DNA of 9,464 nucleotides from Planctomycetaceae bacterium UBA6894. Lineage in GTDB: Bacteria > Planctomycetota > Planctomycetia > Gemmatales > Gemmataceae. How positions within the stretch are numbered: position 1 is the first letter of the stretch; every line of letters starts with the position of its first letter. Positions 1-6,400 of the stretch are shown in pieces. Where the stretch lies: NCBI GenBank assembly GCA_002451275.1, contig DKBS01000175.1, forward strand, positions 1 to 9,464. The letters run 5' to 3'. The notes under the pieces were generated by a model. It did not search any database. It was not told the DNA's origin and saw only the letters and a list, made by a program, of their open reading frames with translations. The position numbers and the translations under genes are program-made.

Positions 1-251
1 TTGCCGGCCCGCTGGCGTTGCGACTGGCGCTGCGGGTGGTGGTTCTGGCGGGGCACATGCCCCTGCCGCCGGCGGTGGAGGAGGCCGTGGCCCAGTGGAG
101 TGCCGTGCTCTATTGGCGCATGCGGGGCCAATCCACCGGACTGGCGGGTGATGGCAACCAGCCGCCCGAAAGCGCCCGGGTGTTGCTGGCTCCCTTCCGG
201 GTGTACCGGTTGGGTGAACACAGCCTGCAAGCCAGGAGGTACCCGGCATGA
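1..251 (+). CDS. Phage head-tail connector-like protein, C-terminal part (5' end outside window)
   Basis: The reading frame is open from the first complete codon (base 3) to the stop at 249-251, so the gene probably starts upstream of the window. A TTG at 18 is a possible but unsupported internal start. The visible part is about 82 residues. It has a helical section with a LPPAVEEAVAQWSAVLYWR stretch, followed by a QPPESARVLLAPFRVYRLG ending. This pattern (proline-led helix, alanine-rich hydrophobic helix with a tyrosine, then a 'pp..v..LL.pyR' ending) resembles gp6/gp15-type head-tail connector proteins, which form a ring under the portal of tailed phages. The stop overlaps the next start by ATGA, so the two are translationally coupled. 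Family assignment is by eye from a partial sequence. The position next to other phage-like genes supports it. Confidence 0.5.
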   Translation, partial: AGPLALRLALRVVVLAGHMPLPPAVEEAVAQWSAVLYWRMRGQSTGLAGDGNQPPESARVLLAPFRVYRLGEHSLQARRYPA

Positions 252-613
252 GTCTGCCCCGCTGGAACACCACCTGCGCGCTGTGGCACGCCGAGGCTGT
301 GGGGCCGGTCACCGCCCCCGGTGTCACCCCCATCGCCACCTCGGTGCCCTGCCGCCTGGAACCGCGCTGGCAGGGGCGGCAAACCGATGCAGGCGGCTTT
401 GGCGGCATCACCCACACGCTGGCGGTGCCGCTGGGTGCCGACCTGCGCGATGGTTGGCCCGCCGGCCCCTGGCCCGTTGTGGCGGTGCCCGACGCGGGCG
501 GCACCAGCTACGAGGTGGTGCTGGTGACCGTGATGAATCTGGGTGCGCCCGACGCTTACCGCCTAGCCTGGCTGAGGCGTCAGGCGGAACCTGGCAAGGC
601 ACCCGCCGGGTAG
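248..613 (+). CDS. Phage-like protein, possible head-closure (stopper) or tail-joining protein
   Basis: This is a 121-residue protein. Its ATG at 248 overlaps the preceding stop (ATGA), with an AGGAGG ribosome binding site at 234-239, 8 bases upstream. It has no signal peptide or membrane segment. The sequence is rich in short beta-prone stretches broken by glycine and proline, with a THTLAVPLGADLRDGW stretch near residues 55-70 and a second strand-rich part (SYEVVLVTVMNLG) near 86-99. Small all-beta proteins directly downstream of a connector are commonly the head-closure/stopper proteins (SPP1 gp16 type), and the 'lP.gtdlrdg' pattern fits that group loosely. I infer this role from position and composition. 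No diagnostic motif is present, so it should be treated as a phage-like hypothetical protein. Confidence 0.55.
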   Translation: MSLPRWNTTCALWHAEAVGPVTAPGVTPIATSVPCRLEPRWQGRQTDAGGFGGITHTLAVPLGADLRDGWPAGPWPVVAVPDAGGTSYEVVLVTVMNLGAPDAYRLAWLRRQAEPGKAPAG

Positions 614-642
614 GACATTTCTTTATCCCAAGGAGGCATGCG

Positions 643-939
643 ATGGACCCACTCGACTGGTGGGAGCGGTTGGGTTTTCCCGCCGCGGTGACAGCCATGC
701 TGCTGTTCGCCCTGTTCAAGGGTGGCGGCTGGCTGGGTGTGGAGGTGCTGCTGCCGCTGAGGCAACGGCACGAACAGTTTCTGGAGCGCACCGAGGAGTT
801 GCTCGGCGCCCAGGGAGAGACGCTGAAACGGCTCGTTTCAGCGACGGAGCAGGTGCGTGAAAGCACCTGCCGGATGGAGGCGCTGCTGGGAGGGAAAAGC
901 CCCGGACGCCATGGTGTGGTGGAGGAGAGAAAAGGATGA
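643..939 (+). CDS. Small membrane protein with coiled coil, BhlA/holin-like topology
   Basis: This is a 98-residue protein. I chose the ATG at 643 because AGGAGG at 631-636 lies 6 bases upstream; the long open frame further upstream shadows the two preceding genes. Residues 1-10 are short and acidic/aromatic (MDPLDWWERL). Residues 13-24 or so form a hydrophobic segment (PAAVTAMLLFALF), possibly continuing to about 36. Residues 37-85 are charged and strongly helical with heptad-like leucines (RQRHEQFLERTEELLGAQ and following), a probable coiled coil. The short N-terminus, single membrane span and charged helical tail match the layout of BhlA/UviB holin-like proteins. They would also fit a spanin or a phage structural protein. 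The stop overlaps the start of the peptidase gene (ATGA), so the two are expected to be made together. The function is an inference from topology and neighbours. Confidence 0.7.
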   Translation: MDPLDWWERLGFPAAVTAMLLFALFKGGGWLGVEVLLPLRQRHEQFLERTEELLGAQGETLKRLVSATEQVRESTCRMEALLGGKSPGRHGVVEERKG

Positions 940-1853
940 GACGGAAATATTTCGGCTGGGTGGAGGACCATGCAGCCGTGGAGGCGGTGGCGCAGACGCT
1001 GGAGACGCCGCTGTTTGGCAACACGCCGGCGGGCACCGATCCGGCGCCGTTACCCGACCACGCGTACCTTTGGGAGGCGTGCCGGCGGGTGCTGGGCAGC
1101 CTGATCCCGCCGCGCGATCAGGGATCGGTGGGCAGTTGCGTGGGCTTCGGCACCGTGGCGGCCATCGAGCACACGCTGTGCGCCGAGATTGATTCGGGCG
1201 ATCCCGACGGCTTCCAGCCGCTGGCTCCCGAGATCGTCTACGCGGGCAGCCGTGTGGAGGTGGGCGGCGGCCGGTTGCGGGGCGATGGCTCCATCGGCGC
1301 CTGGGCGGCGGAGTTTGTCCGCCGCTGGGGCGTGCTGGAGCGCGGCGTGCATGGGGCGCTGGACCTGAGTGTGTATTCGCCCAAGGCTTGCCGGCTTTTG
1401 GGGGCCACCGGTGTGCCCGACAGCCTGGAGCCCGACTGCCGCAAGCACCCGGTGGAGGGCATCGCGAGGGTGGACGGTTTCGATGCCGCCTGCCGGGCCT
1501 TGGCGGCCGGCTATGGCATCGCGGTCTGCAGCCGGCAGGGCTTCTCGCTACGGCGCGACGGGAAGGGCTTCGCCACGCCCAAGGGGGTGTGGCACCACTG
1601 CATGGCGCTGGTGGGTTACCAGCGCAAGGGCCGGGCGGGCGGTTTCCTGCTGAACTCGTGGGGCGGGCTGGCGCACAGCGGTCCCTCGGGCGCTGGAGAC
1701 CCGTCCACCGCGGGCTTCTGGGCCGATGCCGAGGTGGTGGACCGCATGCTACGGCAGGGTGACTCGTGGGCCTTCAGCCGCGTGCGCGGCTTCCCGCGGC
1801 GTCACCCGCAGTTGGATAGGGAACGGAAACGCGTGGAGAGGATTGGACAATGA
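936..1853 (+). CDS. Papain-like (C1-type) cysteine peptidase of the phage-like cluster
   Basis: This is a 305-residue protein. ATG at 936 overlaps the previous stop and GGAGG at 921-925 precedes it. The catalytic set of the papain fold is readable in order: oxyanion-hole Gln62 and nucleophile Cys68 in RDQGSVGSCVGFG, general base His221 (His220 is adjacent) in WHHCMALVGY, and Asn240 in LLNSWGG, followed by the usual Ser-Trp-Gly. The residue after the catalytic Cys is Val instead of the usual Trp. A YAGSRVEVGGGRLRGDGS stretch (102-119) precedes a GAWAAEFVRRWGVL helix; I recall this stretch from phage- and prophage-encoded members of the fold. There is no signal peptide and no obvious inhibitory propeptide (only about 60 residues precede the Cys). 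It probably acts in the cytoplasm or inside a particle. The substrate is unknown: capsid or tail processing, host-protein cleavage and lysis are all possible. The basic tail (about 287-302) is unusual. I am confident in the fold and uncertain of the role. Confidence 0.88.
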   Translation: MRRKYFGWVEDHAAVEAVAQTLETPLFGNTPAGTDPAPLPDHAYLWEACRRVLGSLIPPRDQGSVGSCVGFGTVAAIEHTLCAEIDSGDPDGFQPLAPEIVYAGSRVEVGGGRLRGDGSIGAWAAEFVRRWGVLERGVHGALDLSVYSPKACRLLGATGVPDSLEPDCRKHPVEGIARVDGFDAACRALAAGYGIAVCSRQGFSLRRDGKGFATPKGVWHHCMALVGYQRKGRAGGFLLNSWGGLAHSGPSGAGDPSTAGFWADAEVVDRMLRQGDSWAFSRVRGFPRRHPQLDRERKRVERIGQ

Positions 1854-2077
1854 GAAACCAACGACATCGTGCACCCCACCAGACCGGCAGGGACTGGAGA
1901 ACCCGACGGCTGCGCCGCTCGGTTGGCCCGGAACTGTATCCATTGCCCGAAGAGTTTCCCGCCGGGGCTGTGACACGCCTGCTGTCCGTGGTGCGCGGCA
2001 CCGAGCGTGACCCCAGGGTGATCGCCCACGCGGTATGGCACCTGGCTGGCTACGCGCTGGCGGTGACGAAGCGGTAG
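1850..2077 (+). CDS. Small conserved-looking hypothetical protein, last gene of phage-like cluster
   Basis: This is a 75-residue protein. Its ATG overlaps the peptidase stop (ATGA), and a GGAGAGG at 1835-1841 lies 8 bases upstream. The N-terminal 25 residues are very basic (many Arg, few acidic) and could contact nucleic acid. The rest is a compact helical section (PLPEEFPAGAVTRLLSVVRG, then a VIAHAVWHLAGYALAV helix). There is no membrane segment of convincing length and no known motif. The coupling and ribosome binding site favour a real gene over a shadow. I do not recognise the family. Its stop is 25 bases from the stop of the convergent kinase-like gene. Confidence 0.6.
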   Translation: MRNQRHRAPHQTGRDWRTRRLRRSVGPELYPLPEEFPAGAVTRLLSVVRGTERDPRVIAHAVWHLAGYALAVTKR

Positions 2078-2102
2078 GCGGATAGCGGCGCGGCGTGGGG
2101 CT

Positions 2103-3668
2103 TCAGGCCAGCCCCCGCTGCCGCAGCACCGCCAGCCCCGCCTGCACCATCTCCTCCACACCGCAGTGGGTGCTGATGGTGGTGGAATGGGGCAGTTCCG
2201 CTGGTTGCAGCGCTTCCCACCGCAGGGCCTGGCGGTGGTAGACCTCCCGGTCGGCGTCGGAGGCGTCTCCCGTCCGTCCGCCGATGCGCTTCAGTGCCAC
2301 TTCCTCGGGCACCTGGCAGTGCAGAAAGCAAAAGGGCACGCCCAGGGAGCGCGCCAGGTCCGCCATGGCCCTCCGCTGGCTGTGCACCGGGAAATTGGCG
2401 TCCATCAGCACGCGTTTGCCCGCGAACAGCAGGTCCGCCGCGCGACGCCGGCACTCGGCATACACCCGGTCGGTCATTTCAGGCGAGTACAGGTCGGGGC
2501 CTTCGGCGACCGATGCCGCCAATTCTTTCCGGACCAAATCGGTGCGCAGCACCTCGAAGCCTGCGATGGAGCCCAGTCCCTGGGCAAGCACCGATTTTCC
2601 CGCGCCGGGCAATCCACCCACGCAAACCAGGCACGGTTTATAGAGCGGACTCTCCAGGGTGGCCAGCGCGAACAGCCAGTGCGCCCTGGCCTTGGCGGCG
2701 GCTTGGTCAAGAAAAGCCTGGCTGATGGCCGTGTCGCCCAGTTGGAAACTGTCCACCTTGGCGCGCACCGCGGAACGGTAGGCGACATAGAACGGCAGCA
2801 GCTTTTCCCCCTCGGGATCGTTGGCATGAAGAAAATAGGCCCGCGTCAGCAGGTCGGCCAGGTCTTGCCGGCCCCGGTAGCCCAGATCCATGGCCAGGAA
2901 GGCGATGTCCGCCACCGGGTCGGCGTAGCGGAAGGCGTCGTTGAACTCGATGCAGTCGATGATGGTGATGTCTTCGGGCGGGGCGGTATCGGGGAAGAGG
3001 TAGACATGGTCCAGTCGCAGGTCCCCGTGCGTGTCGCGGATGCGGCCTTCCGCAACCCGTTGCTCCATCAGCGGGCGCAGTCTTTCGCCCAGGTCGCGGG
3101 TGAGTTGTTCAAGACGCTGGAACACCTGGGGGTGGATGGTCACGCCAATGGCGGCCCGGGATTGTTCGAAGTTTTCCAGGCCGTTTTTCAGCACCGCCTC
3201 GGCCCGGCCCAGTTCAGCCAGCTTTGGATCGCTTTCAGCCTGCGCGTGGAAGGTGGCTACGCGTTGGCCCAGCGCCTCGAGCATGGCCGGAGCCAGCGTG
3301 CCGTTTTCAAGATGGGCCAGCAGGGTGGCTTTTTCCGGCAGTTGGCGCATGTGGACCGCCCACTCCACCACCGGCCCTGGCCCACCGATTCGCAGGGCGC
3401 CGTTTTGCTGCGTGATGGGGACCACATCCAGATACACCGAGGGGGTCAGGCGCCGGTTGAGTATCACTTCCCGTTGGCAAAAATCGCGGCGCTGTTCCAG
3501 GGTGCTGAAATCGAGAAAAGCCATCCGCACTGGCTTTTTGATCTTGTAGACCGAGCCACCGGTGAGGAATACCACCGAGATGTGGGTTTGCAGTACCCGG
3601 ATACCGTCCACCGGATGTGGATATGCACCCGGCAGGGAGAGCGCTTCGATCAAGCGGGCGGATTCCAT
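2103..3668 (-). CDS. Two-domain kinase-like protein: aminoglycoside phosphotransferase-like domain plus P-loop AAA_33/zeta-like domain
   Basis: This is a 521-residue cytoplasmic protein of the COG2187+COG0645 fusion type. Residues 1-330 resemble a protein-kinase/APH fold: SVYKIKKPVRMAF (39-51) supplies the ATP-binding lysine, HGDLRLDHVYLF (214-225) the catalytic loop with Asp216, and IIDCIEFND (236-244) the metal-binding Asp. Residues 345-521 form a P-loop kinase: Walker A GGLPGAGKS (351-359), RTDLVRKEL (375-383), LMDANF (421-426), and an arginine-rich lid around RIGGRTGD (461-468). The length is normal for the family and all key residues are present. The family substrate is not established; M. 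tuberculosis Rv2004c is a related architecture. The APH similarity should not be read as antibiotic resistance. It starts 3 bases after the copA stop with no recognisable ribosome binding site, so translation probably depends on coupling to copA. Confidence 0.9.
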   Translation of the reverse strand: MESARLIEALSLPGAYPHPVDGIRVLQTHISVVFLTGGSVYKIKKPVRMAFLDFSTLEQRRDFCQREVILNRRLTPSVYLDVVPITQQNGALRIGGPGPVVEWAVHMRQLPEKATLLAHLENGTLAPAMLEALGQRVATFHAQAESDPKLAELGRAEAVLKNGLENFEQSRAAIGVTIHPQVFQRLEQLTRDLGERLRPLMEQRVAEGRIRDTHGDLRLDHVYLFPDTAPPEDITIIDCIEFNDAFRYADPVADIAFLAMDLGYRGRQDLADLLTRAYFLHANDPEGEKLLPFYVAYRSAVRAKVDSFQLGDTAISQAFLDQAAAKARAHWLFALATLESPLYKPCLVCVGGLPGAGKSVLAQGLGSIAGFEVLRTDLVRKELAASVAEGPDLYSPEMTDRVYAECRRRAADLLFAGKRVLMDANFPVHSQRRAMADLARSLGVPFCFLHCQVPEEVALKRIGGRTGDASDADREVYHRQALRWEALQPAELPHSTTISTHCGVEEMVQAGLAVLRQRGLA

Positions 3669-3671
3669 TTT

Positions 3672-5999
3672 TCAGGGCCGCTTGGGGGAGAAGTGGCGCA
3701 ACCGCAGCGCGTTGAGCACCACGCTGACGGAGGACAAAGCCATGGTGGCCGAGGCGATGATGGGGCTGAGCAGCCAGCCGGTGAACGGGTACAGGGCCCC
3801 CGCCGCCAGCGGGATGCAGACCACATTGTAAGCGAACGCGAAGAACAGGTTCTGCCGCACCACGCGCATGGTTGCCTGCGACAGGGCGATCGCGTCGGCC
3901 ACCCCGTGCAGGCTGCCGCGCACCAGCGTGATGTCTGCCGCCTCCAGCGCGACATCCGTGCCGGTGCCCATGGCGATGCCCAGATCGGCGGTGGCCAGGG
4001 CGGGTGCATCGTTCACCCCGTCCCCCACCATGGCCACCCGTTTGCCCTGCTTTTTCAGCGAAGTGACCGCATCGGCTTTGCCCGCGGGCAGCACCTCGGC
4101 CAGCACCTGGTGGATGCCCACCTCGCGCGCGACTGTCTCGGCAGTGCCGCGCGCGTCGCCCGACAGCATCACCACATCCAGACCCAGCGCTTGCAATCGA
4201 TGGATGGCATCGCCCGAGGTGGGTTTGACACGGTCGGCGATGGCGAGACTGCCGGCGTAGACGCCATCCACCGCCACCAGGATCATCGATTGGCCCGGTT
4301 TGCCCGTGGATCCATCTGGAGAGGCCGGCAGCCCGATGCCCTTTTCCTTCAGAAAACGGAGGTTGCCCAGCAACACTTCCCGGCCATCCACACGGGCCTT
4401 CAGTCCCAAACCGGGCGAGGCGGTGAAATCTTCCGGCACGGCCAGCGGCAGATTCTTCTGCGTGGCCGCTTGCACCACCGCCTGGGCCAGCGGGTGTTCC
4501 GAGGAGCGTTCCGCCGAGGCGGCCAGGCGCAACAGATCTGCTTCGCTGAAGGGGGCTGCTGGCCGGATGTCGGTCACCGCCGGCTTCCCCTCGGTGATGG
4601 TGCCGGTTTTGTCCAGCACGATGGTGGTGACCTGGTGGGCGGTTTCCAGGGCCTCGCCTCCCTTGATCAGGATGCCCAACTGGGCGCCCCGTCCCGTGCC
4701 CACCATGATGGCGGTGGGGGTGGCCAGGCCCAGCGCGCAGGGGCAGGCGATGATGAGCACCGACACCGAAGCGATCAGCGCCCTGGAAAGGCGGATATCC
4801 GTCGGGGCCAGCAGGAACCAGGCAGCAAAGGTGAGTAAGGCCAGAACCAGAACCACCGGCACGAAGATGCCGGATACCTGGTCGGCCAGTTTCTGGATGG
4901 GAGCCTTGGAACCCTGCGCCTGCCGGACCAGACGCACGATCTGCTGCAGTACGGTATCGGCGCCCACTTGGGTGGCGGTCAAGCGGAACGCGCCGGTGGT
5001 GTTGAGCGTGCCGCCAATCACCGTGTCACCTTTTGCCTTGGCAACCGGAAGCGGTTCCCCGGTCAGCGGGCTTTCATCCAGGCTGGAGGCGCCGGAGAGC
5101 ACCGCCCCATCGACGGGCACCTTCTCGCCTGGGCGCACCAGCACAATGTCCCCCACGCGGACCTTCTCAATGGGCAGGTCCATTTCCATGCCGAACCGTT
5201 CCACGCGGGCGGTGCGGGGGCTGAGGGCTACCAGCGCCTGGATGGCCCCCTGAGTGCGCGCGGTGGCCCGGGCCTGCAGCATGTTGCCCAGCAGGATGAG
5301 GGTGATGATGGAGGCGGCAACCTCGAAATAAACCGGGGGCCCCGCATGGGCATGGGTTTGATGCGTTACATGCGTGCCGGGGGTGACGGCCGTCGGCCAG
5401 ATGGTGGCCACCACGCTGTAGGCAAACGCGGCCAGGGTTCCCATGGCCACCAGCGTGTTCATGTCGGCGGCGCCATGGCGTGCCGATTTCAAGGTGCCGG
5501 TGAAAAACTGCCGCCCCGCCCAGAACAGCACCGGGACGGTGAGCAGCATCTCCACCCACGGCTTGCCGGGGAAGTGCAGGAGCGGTTCCAGCTTGGGTAT
5601 CAGATGCCCCGCCATGGCCAGCACCATCACCGGAACGGTGAGGCAGGCCGCCAGGATGAAGTTTCCCCGCACCCGACGGTATTCCAGTTCCCGCGCCTCC
5701 AGGGCCTGCGCTTCGGCTCCTTCCTCGTCCTGCGTGGTTCGGGTGTCGCCCCCAGTGGACGGCAGGATGGCGTCATAGCCCTGGTCGCGCACGACATCCC
5801 GCAGGATGGAGCGGTTGGTGACACCCTCCCGGAAACGTACGGTGGCGCGTGAGGTGGCGAAGTTGACCGCCGCCAATTCCACCCCGGGCGCTGCCATCAG
5901 CGCCTTTTCAATACGGTTGGCGCACGCCGCGCAGTGCATGCCCAGGACGGGCATGTCGAGGGTGGCGGGGGAGCCTTTCAGATTGGCCGTGTCTTCCAT
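3672..5999 (-). CDS. copA: Cu(I)-exporting P1B-type ATPase
   Basis: This is a 775-residue inner-membrane pump that uses ATP to export Cu(I) from the cytoplasm. There is one N-terminal heavy-metal domain (about 15-80) with the MHCAAC copper site (Cys23, Cys26). Eight membrane segments lie at roughly 112-131, 147-163, 180-201, 224-242, 376-397, 405-428, 714-734 and 739-762. Motifs: TGE 313-315 (actuator domain), CPC 419-421 (transmembrane copper site), DKTGT 463-467 with phosphorylated Asp463, SEHP 500-503, GDGVND 659-664. Tyr724-Asn725 in segment 7 and Met753/Ser757 in segment 8 match the IB-1 (Cu+) subgroup, which separates it from Zn/Cd pumps. ATG at 5999 has GGGAG 6 bases upstream (6006-6010). 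The loop between segments 3 and 4 carries four histidines (210, 213, 216, 218). No copper regulator or chaperone gene is adjacent. The kinase-like gene follows in the same transcript. Confidence 0.95.
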   Translation of the reverse strand: MEDTANLKGSPATLDMPVLGMHCAACANRIEKALMAAPGVELAAVNFATSRATVRFREGVTNRSILRDVVRDQGYDAILPSTGGDTRTTQDEEGAEAQALEARELEYRRVRGNFILAACLTVPVMVLAMAGHLIPKLEPLLHFPGKPWVEMLLTVPVLFWAGRQFFTGTLKSARHGAADMNTLVAMGTLAAFAYSVVATIWPTAVTPGTHVTHQTHAHAGPPVYFEVAASIITLILLGNMLQARATARTQGAIQALVALSPRTARVERFGMEMDLPIEKVRVGDIVLVRPGEKVPVDGAVLSGASSLDESPLTGEPLPVAKAKGDTVIGGTLNTTGAFRLTATQVGADTVLQQIVRLVRQAQGSKAPIQKLADQVSGIFVPVVLVLALLTFAAWFLLAPTDIRLSRALIASVSVLIIACPCALGLATPTAIMVGTGRGAQLGILIKGGEALETAHQVTTIVLDKTGTITEGKPAVTDIRPAAPFSEADLLRLAASAERSSEHPLAQAVVQAATQKNLPLAVPEDFTASPGLGLKARVDGREVLLGNLRFLKEKGIGLPASPDGSTGKPGQSMILVAVDGVYAGSLAIADRVKPTSGDAIHRLQALGLDVVMLSGDARGTAETVAREVGIHQVLAEVLPAGKADAVTSLKKQGKRVAMVGDGVNDAPALATADLGIAMGTGTDVALEAADITLVRGSLHGVADAIALSQATMRVVRQNLFFAFAYNVVCIPLAAGALYPFTGWLLSPIIASATMALSSVSVVLNALRLRHFSPKRP

Positions 6000-6005
6000 G
6001 CCAAT

Positions 6006-6010
6006 CTCCC
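6006..6010 (-). promoter_or_regulatory. Ribosome binding site of copA
   Basis: GGGAG on the - strand lies 6 bases before the ATG of copA. It sits inside a near-palindrome (CCCAAATGGG on the + strand, 6008-6017), so the site could be partly occluded or protein-bound; that second point is speculation. Confidence 0.6.
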
Positions 6011-6054
6011 AAATGGGTCAACCAAAAAACGGGGAAATCCTGCGGCGCAAAAGG

Positions 6055-6107
6055 TCGGAATCATCTGCCATTATGAGGCTCACTGGAAGGGCGAGATGAT
6101 TTTCCGA
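6055..6107 (-). repeat. Imperfect inverted repeat / leader hairpin upstream of copA
   Basis: The arms 6055-6069 and 6090-6107 pair over 15 base pairs, interrupted by a 2-base bulge (about 6100-6101) and a single bulged G (6093), around a 20-base loop. On the copA strand the stem is followed by ACCTTTT, a poor U-tract, so this is not a classic terminator. It lies 56 bases before the copA start. It could be an RNA leader structure, an attenuator or a DNA operator. A CATAAT sequence, similar to a -10 box, lies at the edge of the loop, but no matching -35 was found. Confidence 0.5.
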
Positions 6108-6126
6108 AAACAAGGTCCAGTAAATG

Positions 6127-6159
6127 CATAGAGGCTTGGCAAAACGCCAAGCCTCTATG
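6127..6159 (-). terminator. Perfect 14-bp hairpin downstream of tRNA-Lys, probable terminator
   Basis: The arms 6127-6140 and 6146-6159 are exact reverse complements (14 base pairs, GC-rich core GGCTTGGC) with a 5-base loop. The hairpin starts 31 bases after the 3' end of the tRNA on the same strand, the usual place for a tRNA terminator. The following sequence on that strand (CATTTACTGG) has only a short T stretch, so intrinsic termination may be inefficient and some transcription could continue into copA. The stem is symmetrical and could work on the + strand too, but no + strand gene ends nearby. Confidence 0.6.
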
Positions 6160-6189
6160 AAATTTGACACTGGTTCATTCAAAACCGAG

Positions 6190-6262
<73 letters not shown>

Positions 6263-6290
6263 ATGCCGGGGAAATATCCCTAACACCTGA

Positions 6291-6318
6291 ATCTTAACAC
6301 CGGGACCGGTTTTGACAA
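6291..6318 (-). promoter_or_regulatory. Sigma70-type promoter of tRNA-Lys
   Basis: On the - strand, TTGTCA (-35, 5 of 6 matches to TTGACA) and TAAGAT (-10, 4 of 6 matches to TATAAT) are separated by 16 bases. The -10 ends 28 bases before the tRNA 5' end, leaving room for a short leader removed by RNase P. The spacer holds a small palindrome, ACCGG-2 nt-CCGGT (6299-6310). Confidence 0.65.
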
Positions 6319-6400
6319 GTTCAGCCAAGACGGGTTCCGGTGCCAATATTCGATACTTTCCCTTCGGTCGCAGGCGCCCGGCAACTTGAGGGAAAACGGG

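Noticed and set aside
1..642. Upstream part of the long open frame ending at 939
   Set aside because: The translation is low-complexity Arg/Trp/Cys/Pro-rich and overlaps two better genes. Only the part from 643, with its own ribosome binding site, is kept.
2078..2102. Bidirectional terminator between the convergent genes
   Set aside because: The 25-base gap holds no clear stem or T-run.
2103..3668. Aminoglycoside resistance gene
   Set aside because: The APH-like fold is fused to a P-loop kinase in a widespread family not known for antibiotic modification.
2166..4838. An 890-codon open frame on the + strand antisense to the kinase-like gene and copA
   Set aside because: Its product is rich in His, Gln, Gly and Arg and has no domain. 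It lies exactly opposite two well-supported genes and is best explained by strong third-position GC bias leaving few stops.
6070..6125. copA promoter on the - strand (CATAAT as -10, or TTTACT-17-AATCAT)
   Set aside because: The first lacks a -35 at the right distance. The second matches only 4 of 6 in each box. Neither is strong enough to list as a feature.
6357..6395. TTTCCC/GGGAAA inverted repeat as terminator of the permease gene
   Set aside because: The arms are only 6 bases with a loop of 27 bases and no T-run.
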